A DNA stretch of 64,000 nt from CAVYUC01 sp963771595 (lineage in GTDB: Bacteria; Bacteroidota; Bacteroidia; Bacteroidales; Prolixibacteraceae). Shown here one piece after another: positions 8,974 to 17,102 of this stretch. The translations under genes and the position numbers were made by a program. Position 1 is the stretch's first letter. The number at the start of each line of letters is the position of its first letter. Location of the stretch: NCBI GenBank assembly GCA_963771595.1, contig CAVYUC010000036.1, positions 1 through 64,000 on the forward strand, read 5' to 3'. The notes beneath the pieces were generated by a model that worked only from the letters and a program-made list of their open reading frames with translations, was not told where the DNA came from and did no database searches.

Positions 8974-10077
8974 ATGGAAAATTTTATTGTTTCAGCACGA
9001 AAATACAGGCCCGATTCATTTGATACGGTAGTTGCACAATCTTCAATTACCGGCACACTGAAAAATGCCATTAAAAAAAGCCAGCTGGCGCATGCTTATC
9101 TTTTTTGCGGACCGCGAGGAATAGGAAAAACAACCTGTGCACGCATTTTCGCCAAAACAATAAATTGCTCCAATCTTTCTCCCGAAGTGGAAGCATGTAA
9201 CGAATGTGAATCATGTAAAGCATTCAACTCGGGCCGTTCATTCAATATTCATGAACTCGATGCAGCTTCAAATAATTCAGTAGAAGATATTCGTTCACTC
9301 ATCGATCAGGTGAGGATACCTCCGCAGGTAGGAAAGTACAGCGTATACATTATTGATGAGGTGCATATGCTTTCGTCGCAGGCTTTCAATGCATTTTTAA
9401 AGACATTGGAAGAACCTCCAAAACATGCTATTTTTATTTTGGCAACTACAGAAAAGCATAAAATTATTCCTACCATTTTGTCGCGGTGCCAGATTTTTGA
9501 TTTTAACCGCATAAGTGTTTCTGATATTACCGCACATCTTGAATATGTTGCCAATAAAGAAAGTGTTTCAGCAGAGAATGAAGCTTTGAATGTAATTGCA
9601 CAAAAAGCAGATGGTGCAATGCGCGATGCGCTTTCTATTTTCGACCAGGTTGTAAGTTTTTCGGGAAAAGATATCACTTATCAGAATGTCATTTCCAATT
9701 TAAATGTATTGGATTATGATTATTATTTCCGGCTCGTTGATCACTTTTTGAAAAATGAAGTTGCGGATATATTGCTGATTTTCGATGAGATTTTAAACCA
9801 TGGATTCGACGGGCACCATTTTATCACCGGACTTTGCAGCCATTTGCGCGATTTGCTTGTTTGCAGCGATAAACAAACTGTGCAGTTGCTTGAGGTTGGC
9901 GGCGAAATAAGGGAACGATATAAAGTTCAGGCGGCTACCAGTCCAACCGAATTTTTGCTGACAGCGCTGGAAATTAGTAATGAGTGCGATTATAAATATA
10001 AAATAAGCCAGAATAAACGGTTGTTGATTGAGCTCGCATTAATCAGGATAGCACAGCTTACCTTAAAAAAAAAATAG
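8974..10077 (+). CDS. dnaX: DNA polymerase III subunit gamma (zero-frame, short dnaX product)
   Basis: Read without slippage, dnaX ends after 367 residues in LTLKKK followed by TAG. That keeps the ATPase core (domains I and II) and the collar domain III but drops the tau-specific domains that bind DnaB helicase and the polymerase core. This is the same boundary at which E. coli and Thermus thermophilus make their short gamma form. Here the short form is the default product and the long form requires the shift, the reverse of those two cases. Confidence 0.7.
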   Translation: MENFIVSARKYRPDSFDTVVAQSSITGTLKNAIKKSQLAHAYLFCGPRGIGKTTCARIFAKTINCSNLSPEVEACNECESCKAFNSGRSFNIHELDAASNNSVEDIRSLIDQVRIPPQVGKYSVYIIDEVHMLSSQAFNAFLKTLEEPPKHAIFILATTEKHKIIPTILSRCQIFDFNRISVSDITAHLEYVANKESVSAENEALNVIAQKADGAMRDALSIFDQVVSFSGKDITYQNVISNLNVLDYDYYFRLVDHFLKNEVADILLIFDEILNHGFDGHHFITGLCSHLRDLLVCSDKQTVQLLEVGGEIRERYKVQAATSPTEFLLTALEISNECDYKYKISQNKRLLIELALIRIAQLTLKKK

Positions 10078-10691
10078 CTGACGCAGAGCAACCAGAGGAC
10101 ATTCTGGAACCAATATTTGAAACGCAGGAATCTTCTGCCGGAAATGAAGGTGAACCACAAGTCAAAACAAAATCAACTGCACCCCAACAGCAAGTTCAGG
10201 AAAAAGCAGTAAAGCGATTATCTCAGAGAATCACAGGTCCGTCTATTAAAGATGCGCTTGCCGGAAAATTTAAGGAAGAAAATATTTCGGCAAAAGAGCA
10301 ACATGAAATTTATACCAGAGCAGACGAAAAGGAGGATTTTTCTCAGGAGGATTTAGCCAAAAAATGGAATCAGTTTCTCGTTCGGCTTGATGAGCGTCCA
10401 AACCTAAAATCAACACTTTCAAGAATTCCTGAAATTAAAGAAAATTACCAGCTGTATCTTGAAATCGAAAACAACGTGCAGGAAAATCTCATCAACAGTA
10501 TTAAACCAGAACTGGTGTCCTGGCTGCGGAAAGAACTTAAGAATTCATCTATTCAACTGGTACTTCAAATCACCGAGAAAATCCAGTCAAAAATTATTTA
10601 TACCGATGCTGAAAAGTATGATGAATTGCTGAAAAAGAATCCAAAACTCGCCCTTCTAAAACAGAAACTGAAACTTGATTTCGGTGAATAA
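8974..10691 (+). CDS. dnaX: DNA polymerase III subunit tau (full-length dnaX product via frameshift at A10)
   Basis: DnaX is the clamp-loader ATPase of the replisome. The zero frame runs from 8974 to a TAG at 10075. The -1 frame is open from the A run through 10691 and encodes the expected tau C-terminal region: a linker rich in Q, E and K, then a conserved end including KKNPKLALLKQKLKL. A one-base backward shift, or an extra A in the mRNA, at 10065-10074 would give a 572-residue tau. The N-terminal part has Walker A GPRGIGKT at 46-53, a zinc site C65/C75/C78/C81 and DEVHM. The open 600-bp extension with clear family sequence argues for a real product. A pseudogene or a miscounted homopolymer remains possible. 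Confidence 0.8.
10065..10074 (+). other. ten-A slippery run at the dnaX gamma/tau junction
   Basis: Ten consecutive As are read as TTA AAA AAA AAA followed directly by TAG. Runs of nine or more As are efficient sites for transcriptional slippage, and A AAA AAA also permits -1 ribosomal slippage. A short stem (CCAGA at 10092-10096 paired with TCTGG at 10103-10107) lies downstream but is weak. Confidence 0.7.
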
Positions 10692-10746
10692 ATTATTTCA
10701 TTTAAACCTGTTGGCGTAATTATTTTTCAACTTCCTGTAATCAGAC

Positions 10747-10789
10747 TTCGACTACGCTCAGCCTGACTGTCACAGTGAGCGTAGTCGAA
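10747..10789. repeat. intergenic palindrome, 14-bp arms
   Basis: TTCGACTACGCTCA at 10747-10760 and its exact reverse complement at 10776-10789 flank a 15-base spacer. It sits between the convergent dnaX and pdxH genes, where it could act as a two-way terminator, though neither side has a long T run. Similar TTCGACTACGCTCAG palindromes are common dispersed repeats in Bacteroidota genomes. Confidence 0.7.
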
Positions 10790-10851
10790 CTATCTTTAAA
10801 TAAATTAAGGATTAATTCCGCCAACGCGTTTCTTTTAAATCATTTAGTATT

Positions 10852-11487
10852 TTAAGGTGCAAGTCGTTTGGTTATCCATTTTTCATCTTGTTTTTCATAC
10901 AAAATACGATCGTGCAGGCGATTTTCGCGACCCTGCCAAAATTCCATTTTTACAGGTTTTATGTGGTAGCCACCCCAGAAATTGGGGCGATGGACAGGTT
11001 TTCCGTTAAAAATCTTTCTATATTTTTCATATTGATTTTCCAATACCTTTCTCGATTCAATTTCCTTGCTTTGATCAGACGCCCAGGCGGCAATCTGGCT
11101 TGCTTCAGGCCGGGTTTTAAAGTATTTGTCAGATACCTCTGCCGGTGTTTTTTCGGCAAAACCTGAAATCCGAACCTGCCGTTCAAGTTCGGACCAGAAG
11201 AAATGAAGCCCGACTGCCGGGTTCCTTTCAATCGATGCAGCCTTTTCACTATTGAAATTGGTAAAAAATGTAAATCCATCCTCATTGAGGAACTTAAGCA
11301 AAACTATACGCGATTCGGGAAAACCTTGACCTCCGATACTAATTACAGACATAGCAGTGGGTTCTTTAACATTCGAATTTAGTGCCTCGTCTAACCATTT
11401 TTCAAACTGCTTAATGGGGTTTTCATCAACGGACGCTTTACTTAAATCTGCATATTTGTATTCTCTTCTAATGCTATTGATATCCAT
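10852..11487 (-). CDS. pdxH: pyridoxamine 5'-phosphate oxidase
   Basis: A 211-residue FMN enzyme that oxidises pyridoxamine or pyridoxine 5'-phosphate to pyridoxal 5'-phosphate, the last step of vitamin B6 salvage, in the cytoplasm. Family features include the N-terminal SIRREYKYADLSKASVDENPIKQFEKWL substrate-side region, FMN-binding SRIVLLKFLNEDGFTFFTN with SEKAASIERNP, HFFWSELERQVRISG, and the C-terminal WQGRENRLHDR motif. Length is close to E. coli PdxH (218). It is monocistronic and converges with dnaX. Confidence 0.96.
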   Translation of the reverse strand: MDINSIRREYKYADLSKASVDENPIKQFEKWLDEALNSNVKEPTAMSVISIGGQGFPESRIVLLKFLNEDGFTFFTNFNSEKAASIERNPAVGLHFFWSELERQVRISGFAEKTPAEVSDKYFKTRPEASQIAAWASDQSKEIESRKVLENQYEKYRKIFNGKPVHRPNFWGGYHIKPVKMEFWQGRENRLHDRILYEKQDEKWITKRLAP

Positions 11488-11596
11488 TTGGCTATTGAAT
11501 AATGTTTAATAATTGTTAGTTGAACATTCTTTTTCTTTCAATTGTTTTATTTCAGACAAAATAGTATTTAATTAATACCGGTAATCATTTGTAAAT

Positions 11597-12205
11597 ATGA
11601 AGAAAATCATAACTTTTTTGATGATTGTGATCACTGTTTCTGTTTATGCATCAAACGGGAAAAGTGATATGGAGATTGGGAACAAAGCGGTTTTGACGAG
11701 TATTGAACTGCTTGATGTGTCGGGAGAGAAAATATCATTGGAAGATGTTAAAAAGGAGAATGGTTTGCTTGTGCTGTTTTCATGCAATACCTGCCCTTTT
11801 GTAATGCAATGGGAAAGTCGTTATCCGGATATTAAGGCATGGGCCGATAAAAATAATTTTGGAATGGTTGTTCTGAATTCCAATTATCAAAACCGCGATG
11901 GCGCCGATTCTTATGAAGCCATGCAAAATAAAGCCAAATAAAAAGGCTACAATTTTTATTATGCGGTGGATGAAGACAGCCGGCTTGCCAATGCTTTTGG
12001 CGGAAAAACAACACCTCATGCCTTTTTGTTCGATAGCGATATGGAGTTGGTTTACAAAGGCGCAGTTGACGATAATTATAAAAATAAAGATGAAGTAAAA
12101 CAGGCGTATTTAAAAGATGCAATTAGCAGTCTTGCTACCGGTGAAAAAGTAGCAATTTCGGAAACACAACCGGTTGGTTGCAGTATAAAGCGCAAGTTAG
12201 ATTAA
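11597..12205 (+). pseudogene. thioredoxin/peroxiredoxin-like protein with internal stop
   Basis: The frame encodes an exported thioredoxin-fold protein of about 202 residues. It starts with a signal peptide (MKKIITFLMIVITVSVYA), and the redox motif CNTCPF lies in the LLVLFSCNTCPFVMQW segment. A TAA at 11939-11941 interrupts the frame after QNKAK; the same frame then continues (KGYNFYYAVDEDSRLANAF...TPHAFLFD) to 12205. The second part is well conserved for the PRX-like redoxin group, so the stop is recent: a nonsense mutation, readthrough, or a sequencing error. The truncated 114-residue product would retain the CxxC but lose half the fold. An intrinsic terminator follows at 12225. Confidence 0.75.
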
Positions 12206-12224
12206 CAATTGCACATTCTGAGAG

Positions 12225-12254
12225 GCTCCTGTATTTATTTACAGGGGCTTTTTT
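12225..12254 (+). terminator. intrinsic terminator after the thioredoxin-like gene
   Basis: A 9-bp stem with one G-U pair (GCTCCTGTA / TACAGGGGC) and a 6-base loop is followed by TTTTTT. It lies between convergent genes and overlaps the last codon of rsmD. Confidence 0.75.
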
Positions 12255-12787
12255 CTTGCCGTGAAAAAAGTGAAATTCACTTTGCCGTACTTTCTTAATT
12301 CCTGAAAAGCAGTATGTTTCGAAAAATCAAAGTTTTTTGGATGTTCCAGAATCAATATTCCATTTTCGTTTAAAATCTGTGCATCGAGCACATTGTCAGG
12401 TATTTCAGGCAGTCTTTGCAACTCAAAAGGCGGATCGGCAAAAACAATGTCAAATCGTGCCGGGCTTTTTTTTACGAATTTAAAAACATCGTCTTTTACG
12501 GCCCAGGCATTTTTTATTTCAAGATTTTTTAGCGTTTCCTGAATAAAACGAAAATGAGTGTAATTATTTTCAACCATAATCACCTGGTCGCAGCTACGGC
12601 TTACAAATTCATAACCCATACTTCCAGTTCCAGAAAACAGATCGAGTACCCTCATTTCTTCAAAATCGTACCGGTTTTCAAGAATATTGAATAAACCTTC
12701 TTTTGCCAGATCGGTAGTGGGGCGGGCTTTAAATTTTTTTCCCGGATTAAAAACCCTTCCTTTATATTTTCCTCCAACTATTCTCAT
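12239..12787 (-). CDS. rsmD: 16S rRNA (guanine(966)-N(2))-methyltransferase
   Basis: A 182-residue SAM-dependent methyltransferase that modifies G966 (E. coli numbering) of 16S rRNA. It has the family start MRIVGGKYKGRVF, the SAM site VLDLFSGTGSMGYEFVSR, and the catalytic DPPF motif (VFADPPFEL). Length is normal for RsmD. Its start directly abuts the end of the DUF3822 gene upstream, so the two are probably translated from one mRNA. Confidence 0.95.
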   Translation of the reverse strand: MRIVGGKYKGRVFNPGKKFKARPTTDLAKEGLFNILENRYDFEEMRVLDLFSGTGSMGYEFVSRSCDQVIMVENNYTHFRFIQETLKNLEIKNAWAVKDDVFKFVKKSPARFDIVFADPPFELQRLPEIPDNVLDAQILNENGILILEHPKNFDFSKHTAFQELRKYGKVNFTFFTARKKPL

Positions 12788-13609
12788 TTACGCTAAAAGA
12801 GCAACAAAACGGTGGGTGCCAAAATCAAAAATATCAGAATTAAAATTTACTGCTGACTTGGGTTTCAGGTATTCTATTTCCTTAAAATAAACCGCAAGAT
12901 TAGCCTCTGTTTCATCGTATGGTTTTGTTATTCCGGCAAGATAAACCTGCGTTTTTTGTGCAGGTATTTCCAATGCATTCAGTGCTGCAAGCACATAATA
13001 AACCACATCGTTTACATGAACGAATGAGTAATTGTTTGCCAGCAAAATATGATTTCCATCCGAAAGCAAAAAGTAGAATTTATTTTCACCAAACAGCAGG
13101 AGCAATCCGAAATTTTTAAAATTTAAACCGGAACATAATTTCGAAAGAAGATGCGCCGGATGTAAAAAATCACAGCTTTCGAAATTTTGGCGGATTTGGT
13201 TGTAAAACAATTGTGGCATTGCAAAGCAGAGGTGATGCTGAAATTGTTCGTTGTAATTTTCCACAATCTGTTCGTTGGCCGCTTTCCCAAATAACTGCTG
13301 GAAAACAGTGGATAATCGTTCCCGGCTAAAATATTTTTCAGGAATTAACGTGAACTTTTTTGTAAAAAATACAACTTCAATGTGCCTGTAATTTTTCTGC
13401 AGCAGTTCTTCTGTTTGAGCCCATTCTTCAAACCTTCGGGCAATAAAATTTTCGTTGCTGATTTTCAGGGATGAATTTTTAAATGCAACCAGGTTATTTT
13501 CAGCGGTTACAATAAAAAAAGAAAATCCATCCAGACTAATCTGGATGGACAATTTGTATTCATTTGTTTTATTAAGATCGAAAGATTTATCTGTAATCAA
13601 CTCATGCAT
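12788..13609 (-). CDS. DUF3822 family protein
   Basis: A 273-residue soluble protein of the Bacteroidota-specific DUF3822 family, whose gene habitually sits next to rsmD as here. There is no signal peptide. N-terminal strands (NEYKLSIQISLDGFSFFIV) and a later FGLLLLFGENKFYFLLSDG segment suggest an actin/ASKHA-like fold, but that is inference and no function is established. It ends one base before the rsmD start and begins 3 bp after the end of the upstream 210-residue gene, forming a three-gene unit. Confidence 0.82.
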   Translation of the reverse strand: MHELITDKSFDLNKTNEYKLSIQISLDGFSFFIVTAENNLVAFKNSSLKISNENFIARRFEEWAQTEELLQKNYRHIEVVFFTKKFTLIPEKYFSRERLSTVFQQLFGKAANEQIVENYNEQFQHHLCFAMPQLFYNQIRQNFESCDFLHPAHLLSKLCSGLNFKNFGLLLLFGENKFYFLLSDGNHILLANNYSFVHVNDVVYYVLAALNALEIPAQKTQVYLAGITKPYDETEANLAVYFKEIEYLKPKSAVNFNSDIFDFGTHRFVALLA

Positions 13610-13612
13610 TTG

Positions 13613-14245
13613 TTATTCCCAGTTTCCCGCATTGTTTACAGTTTCCTGAAGCGAACCGACACGCAGTCCAGGATATTTTTCGTTGGTCCGGCGTTGTTCA
13701 TTCAGGTTAATTACAAACTGACGATTCAGGCCGCGCAAAATAATATTGTTGTGAGCTTTTGCTTCAAAAACCGGAACTTTAATTCCTGAACCTGTTGTAA
13801 TTACGGTAGCACCAAGACTGAATTCAGCAGTTGTATCAGGAACCGGAATATACTTCAGTTTTTCAGGATTAACGGATCCGTTAAAAACCGCATTCAGTAC
13901 ACTTTCTTTAAGTGTGTCACGAATAATTAACCCCATTCTTAACGCTTTTCTTTCTGTTAAACCGGCTTCAATCATACTATCGGTTAATTCGCCAATTTTC
14001 CGCACGTTAATAATTGAATCATTTTTAACAAAATCAATAAGTGTATCCCAGCTTCCGGTAAAATGTCCATAAACGTCTTTATAAGCCACCTGTGCTTTTC
14101 TGATTTCTTTTAAACGCTCAATTGTAGCATTATATCTGGCTTCTTTTGATTGTTCAAATTGAATCGGCCGCTGGATTCCCTTGTAAATAAAATAAGTTAA
14201 TCCTACTGCGACAATTATAAGCAAAACTTGAATTACGGTTCTCAT
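13613..14245 (-). CDS. hypothetical single-pass membrane protein
   Basis: A 210-residue protein with one N-terminal membrane anchor (VIQVLLIIVAVGLTYFIYKG, residues 4-23) and a soluble, probably extracytoplasmic remainder. After the anchor come a helical stretch (EARYNATIERLKEIRKAQVAYKDVYGHFTGSW), reminiscent of the pseudopilin-like layout of an anchor helix followed by a small domain, and a beta-rich end. I do not recognise a named family. It is the first gene of the unit with DUF3822 and rsmD (3-bp gap). Confidence 0.65.
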   Translation of the reverse strand: MRTVIQVLLIIVAVGLTYFIYKGIQRPIQFEQSKEARYNATIERLKEIRKAQVAYKDVYGHFTGSWDTLIDFVKNDSIINVRKIGELTDSMIEAGLTERKALRMGLIIRDTLKESVLNAVFNGSVNPEKLKYIPVPDTTAEFSLGATVITTGSGIKVPVFEAKAHNNIILRGLNRQFVINLNEQRRTNEKYPGLRVGSLQETVNNAGNWE

Positions 14246-14339
14246 TTTTATAGTTTTAAATAAGTTTATTTGACGAATGATTGCAAATTTATAAAAAAAA
14301 ATAAATTACTTTCCTTTACAGAATGTTATTTTAGCAAGT

Positions 14340-15776
14340 ATGATTAAAAATCATATCGGTGAATTGTTGAAACAGAATCTTCCGTTTGCCCCAACAGAAG
14401 GGCAACTCGCTCTAATTGAAGGGTTATCGGGTTTTATCTCGCTTGATGAGCAGGATGAAATAATGTTAATAAAGGGGTACGCCGGAACCGGAAAAACGAC
14501 CATGATTTTTGCCCTGACGCAAACTTTAAACGCTTTAAAAATTCGTTCGGTTTTAATGGCGCCAACCGGAAGGGCGGCAAAGGTTATGGCCGGATATACC
14601 GGAATGCCGGCTTTTACCATTCATAAAAAAATATACAGGCAAAAAACTTCGGCTGACGGAATGGGGAGATTTGTACTCGATAAAAACCTGTTTAAGAATG
14701 CCTATTTTATTGTGGATGAGGCTTCTATGATTTCGAACGAAAGTGCCGAAGGTTCGGTTTTTGGCAGCGGCCGGCTGCTCGACGATTTGCTTGAATACGT
14801 TTATTCCGGCGAAAACTGCCGGCTCATTTTGGTGGGCGACACTGCGCAGTTGCCACCGGTTGGATTGAATATCAGCCCGGCGCTGGAAGCTGAAACATTA
14901 AAAATCCAGGGGTTTGGAGTAAAGGAATTTGTTTTACGCGAAGTGGTGCGGCAGGCTGCAAATTCCGGTATTCTTGATAATGCAACTGAAATTAGAAACA
15001 GGATTAACCAGAATAATGCATCCGGATTCTTTAAGTTAAATATTAATAGTTTTTCTGATGTTGTAAAAGTATCGGGCGAAGAACTTATTGAAACCATTTC
15101 GGGATGTTACGACGAATACGGGCTTTTTGAAACAACGGTTGTGACACGTTCAAATAAGCGGGCTAATTTGTTTAACAAGGGAATTCGCGGGTCTATTTTA
15201 TACAAGGAAAATGAAATTGAAAGAGGCGATTTGCTGATGGTGGTAAAAAATAATTATTTCTGGGTAAATGAAGATATTAATCCTGATTTTATTGCCAACG
15301 GCGATATTGCGGAAGTAGCACAAATTTACGGATATGAAGAACTTTACGGATTTCGGTTTGCCGATGTGAGCCTTCGTTTTATTGATTATGATGATTTGGA
15401 AATCGACTGCAAAATTTTTCTGGATACGCTCGCCATTGAAACAGCATCTTTTCCATACGAACAAAACCGCCAGTTGTTTGACGCTGTTGCGGCCGATTAT
15501 CCCGAAATAAAAAACAAGCAGGCGCGCTGGAAAAAAGTAAAGGAAAATCCGCATTTTAATGCGCTCCAGGTAAAATACGCCTACGCATTAACCTGCCATA
15601 AAGCACAGGGCGGACAATGGAAAGCTGTTTTTATTGACCATGGTTATCTTGTTGAAGATATGTTGGATATTGAATATTACCGATGGTTATACACAGCTTT
15701 TACGCGGCCCGTTGAAAAACTGTACCTCGTTAATTTTCATAAGAATTTTTTTGAGCCGGATAAGGAACAAGAATAG
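14340..15776 (+). CDS. RecD-like ATP-dependent DNA helicase
   Basis: A 478-residue superfamily 1B helicase. Walker A is GYAGTGKTT (about residues 48-56), Walker B is VDEASM, motif III is LVGDTAQLPPVG, and the C-terminal UvrD-type domain has YALTCHKAQGGQW (motif V/VI region) and YTAFTRPVEKLYLV. It is shorter than RecD2 and lacks an N-terminal extension, which is usual for the stand-alone AAA helicases of Bacteroidota. A likely role is in DNA repair or recombination; the partner is unknown. It converges end to end with rnz, with no gap between the stop codons. Confidence 0.9.
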   Translation: MIKNHIGELLKQNLPFAPTEGQLALIEGLSGFISLDEQDEIMLIKGYAGTGKTTMIFALTQTLNALKIRSVLMAPTGRAAKVMAGYTGMPAFTIHKKIYRQKTSADGMGRFVLDKNLFKNAYFIVDEASMISNESAEGSVFGSGRLLDDLLEYVYSGENCRLILVGDTAQLPPVGLNISPALEAETLKIQGFGVKEFVLREVVRQAANSGILDNATEIRNRINQNNASGFFKLNINSFSDVVKVSGEELIETISGCYDEYGLFETTVVTRSNKRANLFNKGIRGSILYKENEIERGDLLMVVKNNYFWVNEDINPDFIANGDIAEVAQIYGYEELYGFRFADVSLRFIDYDDLEIDCKIFLDTLAIETASFPYEQNRQLFDAVAADYPEIKNKQARWKKVKENPHFNALQVKYAYALTCHKAQGGQWKAVFIDHGYLVEDMLDIEYYRWLYTAFTRPVEKLYLVNFHKNFFEPDKEQE

Positions 15777-16700
15777 CTACTTTTCTATTTCAATAGGATA
15801 AGTCTCTCCTTCATTTACCACTTCTGTATTTTCGAAAACTGATTTGGCCTCATTCTCAAATTCAGATAAATCTTTATAACGGTTTGAAAAGTGACCGAGA
15901 AGCAATTTTTTAGCATTGGAAAGCCTGGCCATTTTTGCTGCATCAAGCGCGGTTGAGTGATAGGTTTTATCTGCCCAGTCTCTCAATTTTTCTGTAAATG
16001 TGGCTTCATGGTAAAGTAAATCGGTATTTTTAATAAATTCGGCAGCGTCCGGTTGAAAGGCTGTGTCGGTGCAGAATGCGTAAGAACGTGGCGGCGGGGG
16101 TGGAATAGTCAGCTCATTGTGCGTAAGCATTTCGCCTTCTTCAGTCTGAAATCCTTCGCCATCTTTAATGGCCTTTATATTGGCAATGGGAATATTGTAC
16201 TTTTCTACATACTCTTTCTTAATATTGGGTTGTTTCCGGATTTCGCGAAACAGGAATCCGCTCACAGGCACGCTGTGTTTCAGCGGAAATGAAAAAACTT
16301 CTATTTTTTTATCGGCATAAATTTTTTGCGGTTTTTTAAAATTCAGGGGATGAAAAAAGAGTTTAAACTGCATATCGCCCTTGATAAAATCGAGCTGGGG
16401 TTGTATCAGGCTTTTTAGTTCGGAGGCAGAATAAATATGAATGTCATTTTTCAGCCCAAGCAAATTCATTGTCGAAATCAGCCCGATTAACCCGTAATAG
16501 TGATCACCATGTAAATGCGAGATAAAAATGTGTTTTATTTTTCCGAAACCTATTTTCTGCCGCCTGATTTGAATTTGGGTTCCTTCGCCGCAGTCGATCA
16601 AAAAAAACCGCCCAAGCGCATTTAGCACCTGGGCGGTTGGGTATCTTTCAGATGTAGGAATCGCCGAACTACTTCCAAGTATGGTTAATTCGAATGACAT
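15777..16700 (-). CDS. rnz: ribonuclease Z
   Basis: A 307-residue metallo-beta-lactamase-fold endonuclease that trims the 3' end of tRNA precursors. The metal-binding HxHxDH motif is H62-L-H64-G-D66-H67, preceded by FLIDCGEGTQIQ. The remaining metal ligands appear as SVPVSG (after H in LKHS), CTDTAF and a C-terminal LLGHFSNRY. Length and motif spacing are normal for RNase Z. It lies 6 bp downstream of the STAS gene and probably shares its mRNA. Confidence 0.95.
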   Translation of the reverse strand: MSFELTILGSSSAIPTSERYPTAQVLNALGRFFLIDCGEGTQIQIRRQKIGFGKIKHIFISHLHGDHYYGLIGLISTMNLLGLKNDIHIYSASELKSLIQPQLDFIKGDMQFKLFFHPLNFKKPQKIYADKKIEVFSFPLKHSVPVSGFLFREIRKQPNIKKEYVEKYNIPIANIKAIKDGEGFQTEEGEMLTHNELTIPPPPPRSYAFCTDTAFQPDAAEFIKNTDLLYHEATFTEKLRDWADKTYHSTALDAAKMARLSNAKKLLLGHFSNRYKDLSEFENEAKSVFENTEVVNEGETYPIEIEK

Positions 16701-16706
16701 CAGCGA

Positions 16707-17060
16707 TTACAGGCTCTTTTTCTTTTCCAGCAACTCTTCAGCTTTTTCTGCTGTGTCAGTAATCAGAAGCACAGTGTGAAGCATTGAGATTCTTATCAGA
16801 TTTTCAACGTCGGGCTGAAGGCCGCATAAAATAAACACGCCGATTGCATCTTCGCATAACCGGTTGGCAACCAAAACAGCACGTAATCCGGAAGAATCGC
16901 AGTAATGACAACTGCTGAGATCCAGGATGATGTTTTTAACACCGTTGCTGTTCAGAACCACCAACTCTGATTTTAACTCGGGAGCATTGTTTGTGTCTAA
17001 CCTGTTGGAGTTTACCTTTATTAAAGAAAACTCGTCTTTATTTGATATTTCGAATGCCAT
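16707..17060 (-). CDS. STAS-domain anti-sigma factor antagonist-like protein
   Basis: A 117-residue single STAS domain. The conserved region around the phosphorylatable serine reads CDSSGLRAVL, with S56/S57. In SpoIIAA-type proteins this serine is phosphorylated by an anti-sigma kinase and controls partner switching. No kinase or sigma factor gene is adjacent, so the partner is unknown. It sits between rpsA and rnz on the same strand, 42 bp after rpsA. Confidence 0.88.
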   Translation of the reverse strand: MAFEISNKDEFSLIKVNSNRLDTNNAPELKSELVVLNSNGVKNIILDLSSCHYCDSSGLRAVLVANRLCEDAIGVFILCGLQPDVENLIRISMLHTVLLITDTAEKAEELLEKKKSL

Positions 17061-17102
17061 AATGCAATTTACAAAATTGCAGTTGATTTAACCAAATCTA
17101 AT

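Noticed and set aside
11939..11941. Recoded stop (selenocysteine) in the redoxin gene
   Set aside because: The codon is TAA, not TGA, there is no SECIS-like hairpin, and the position is not the redox cysteine.
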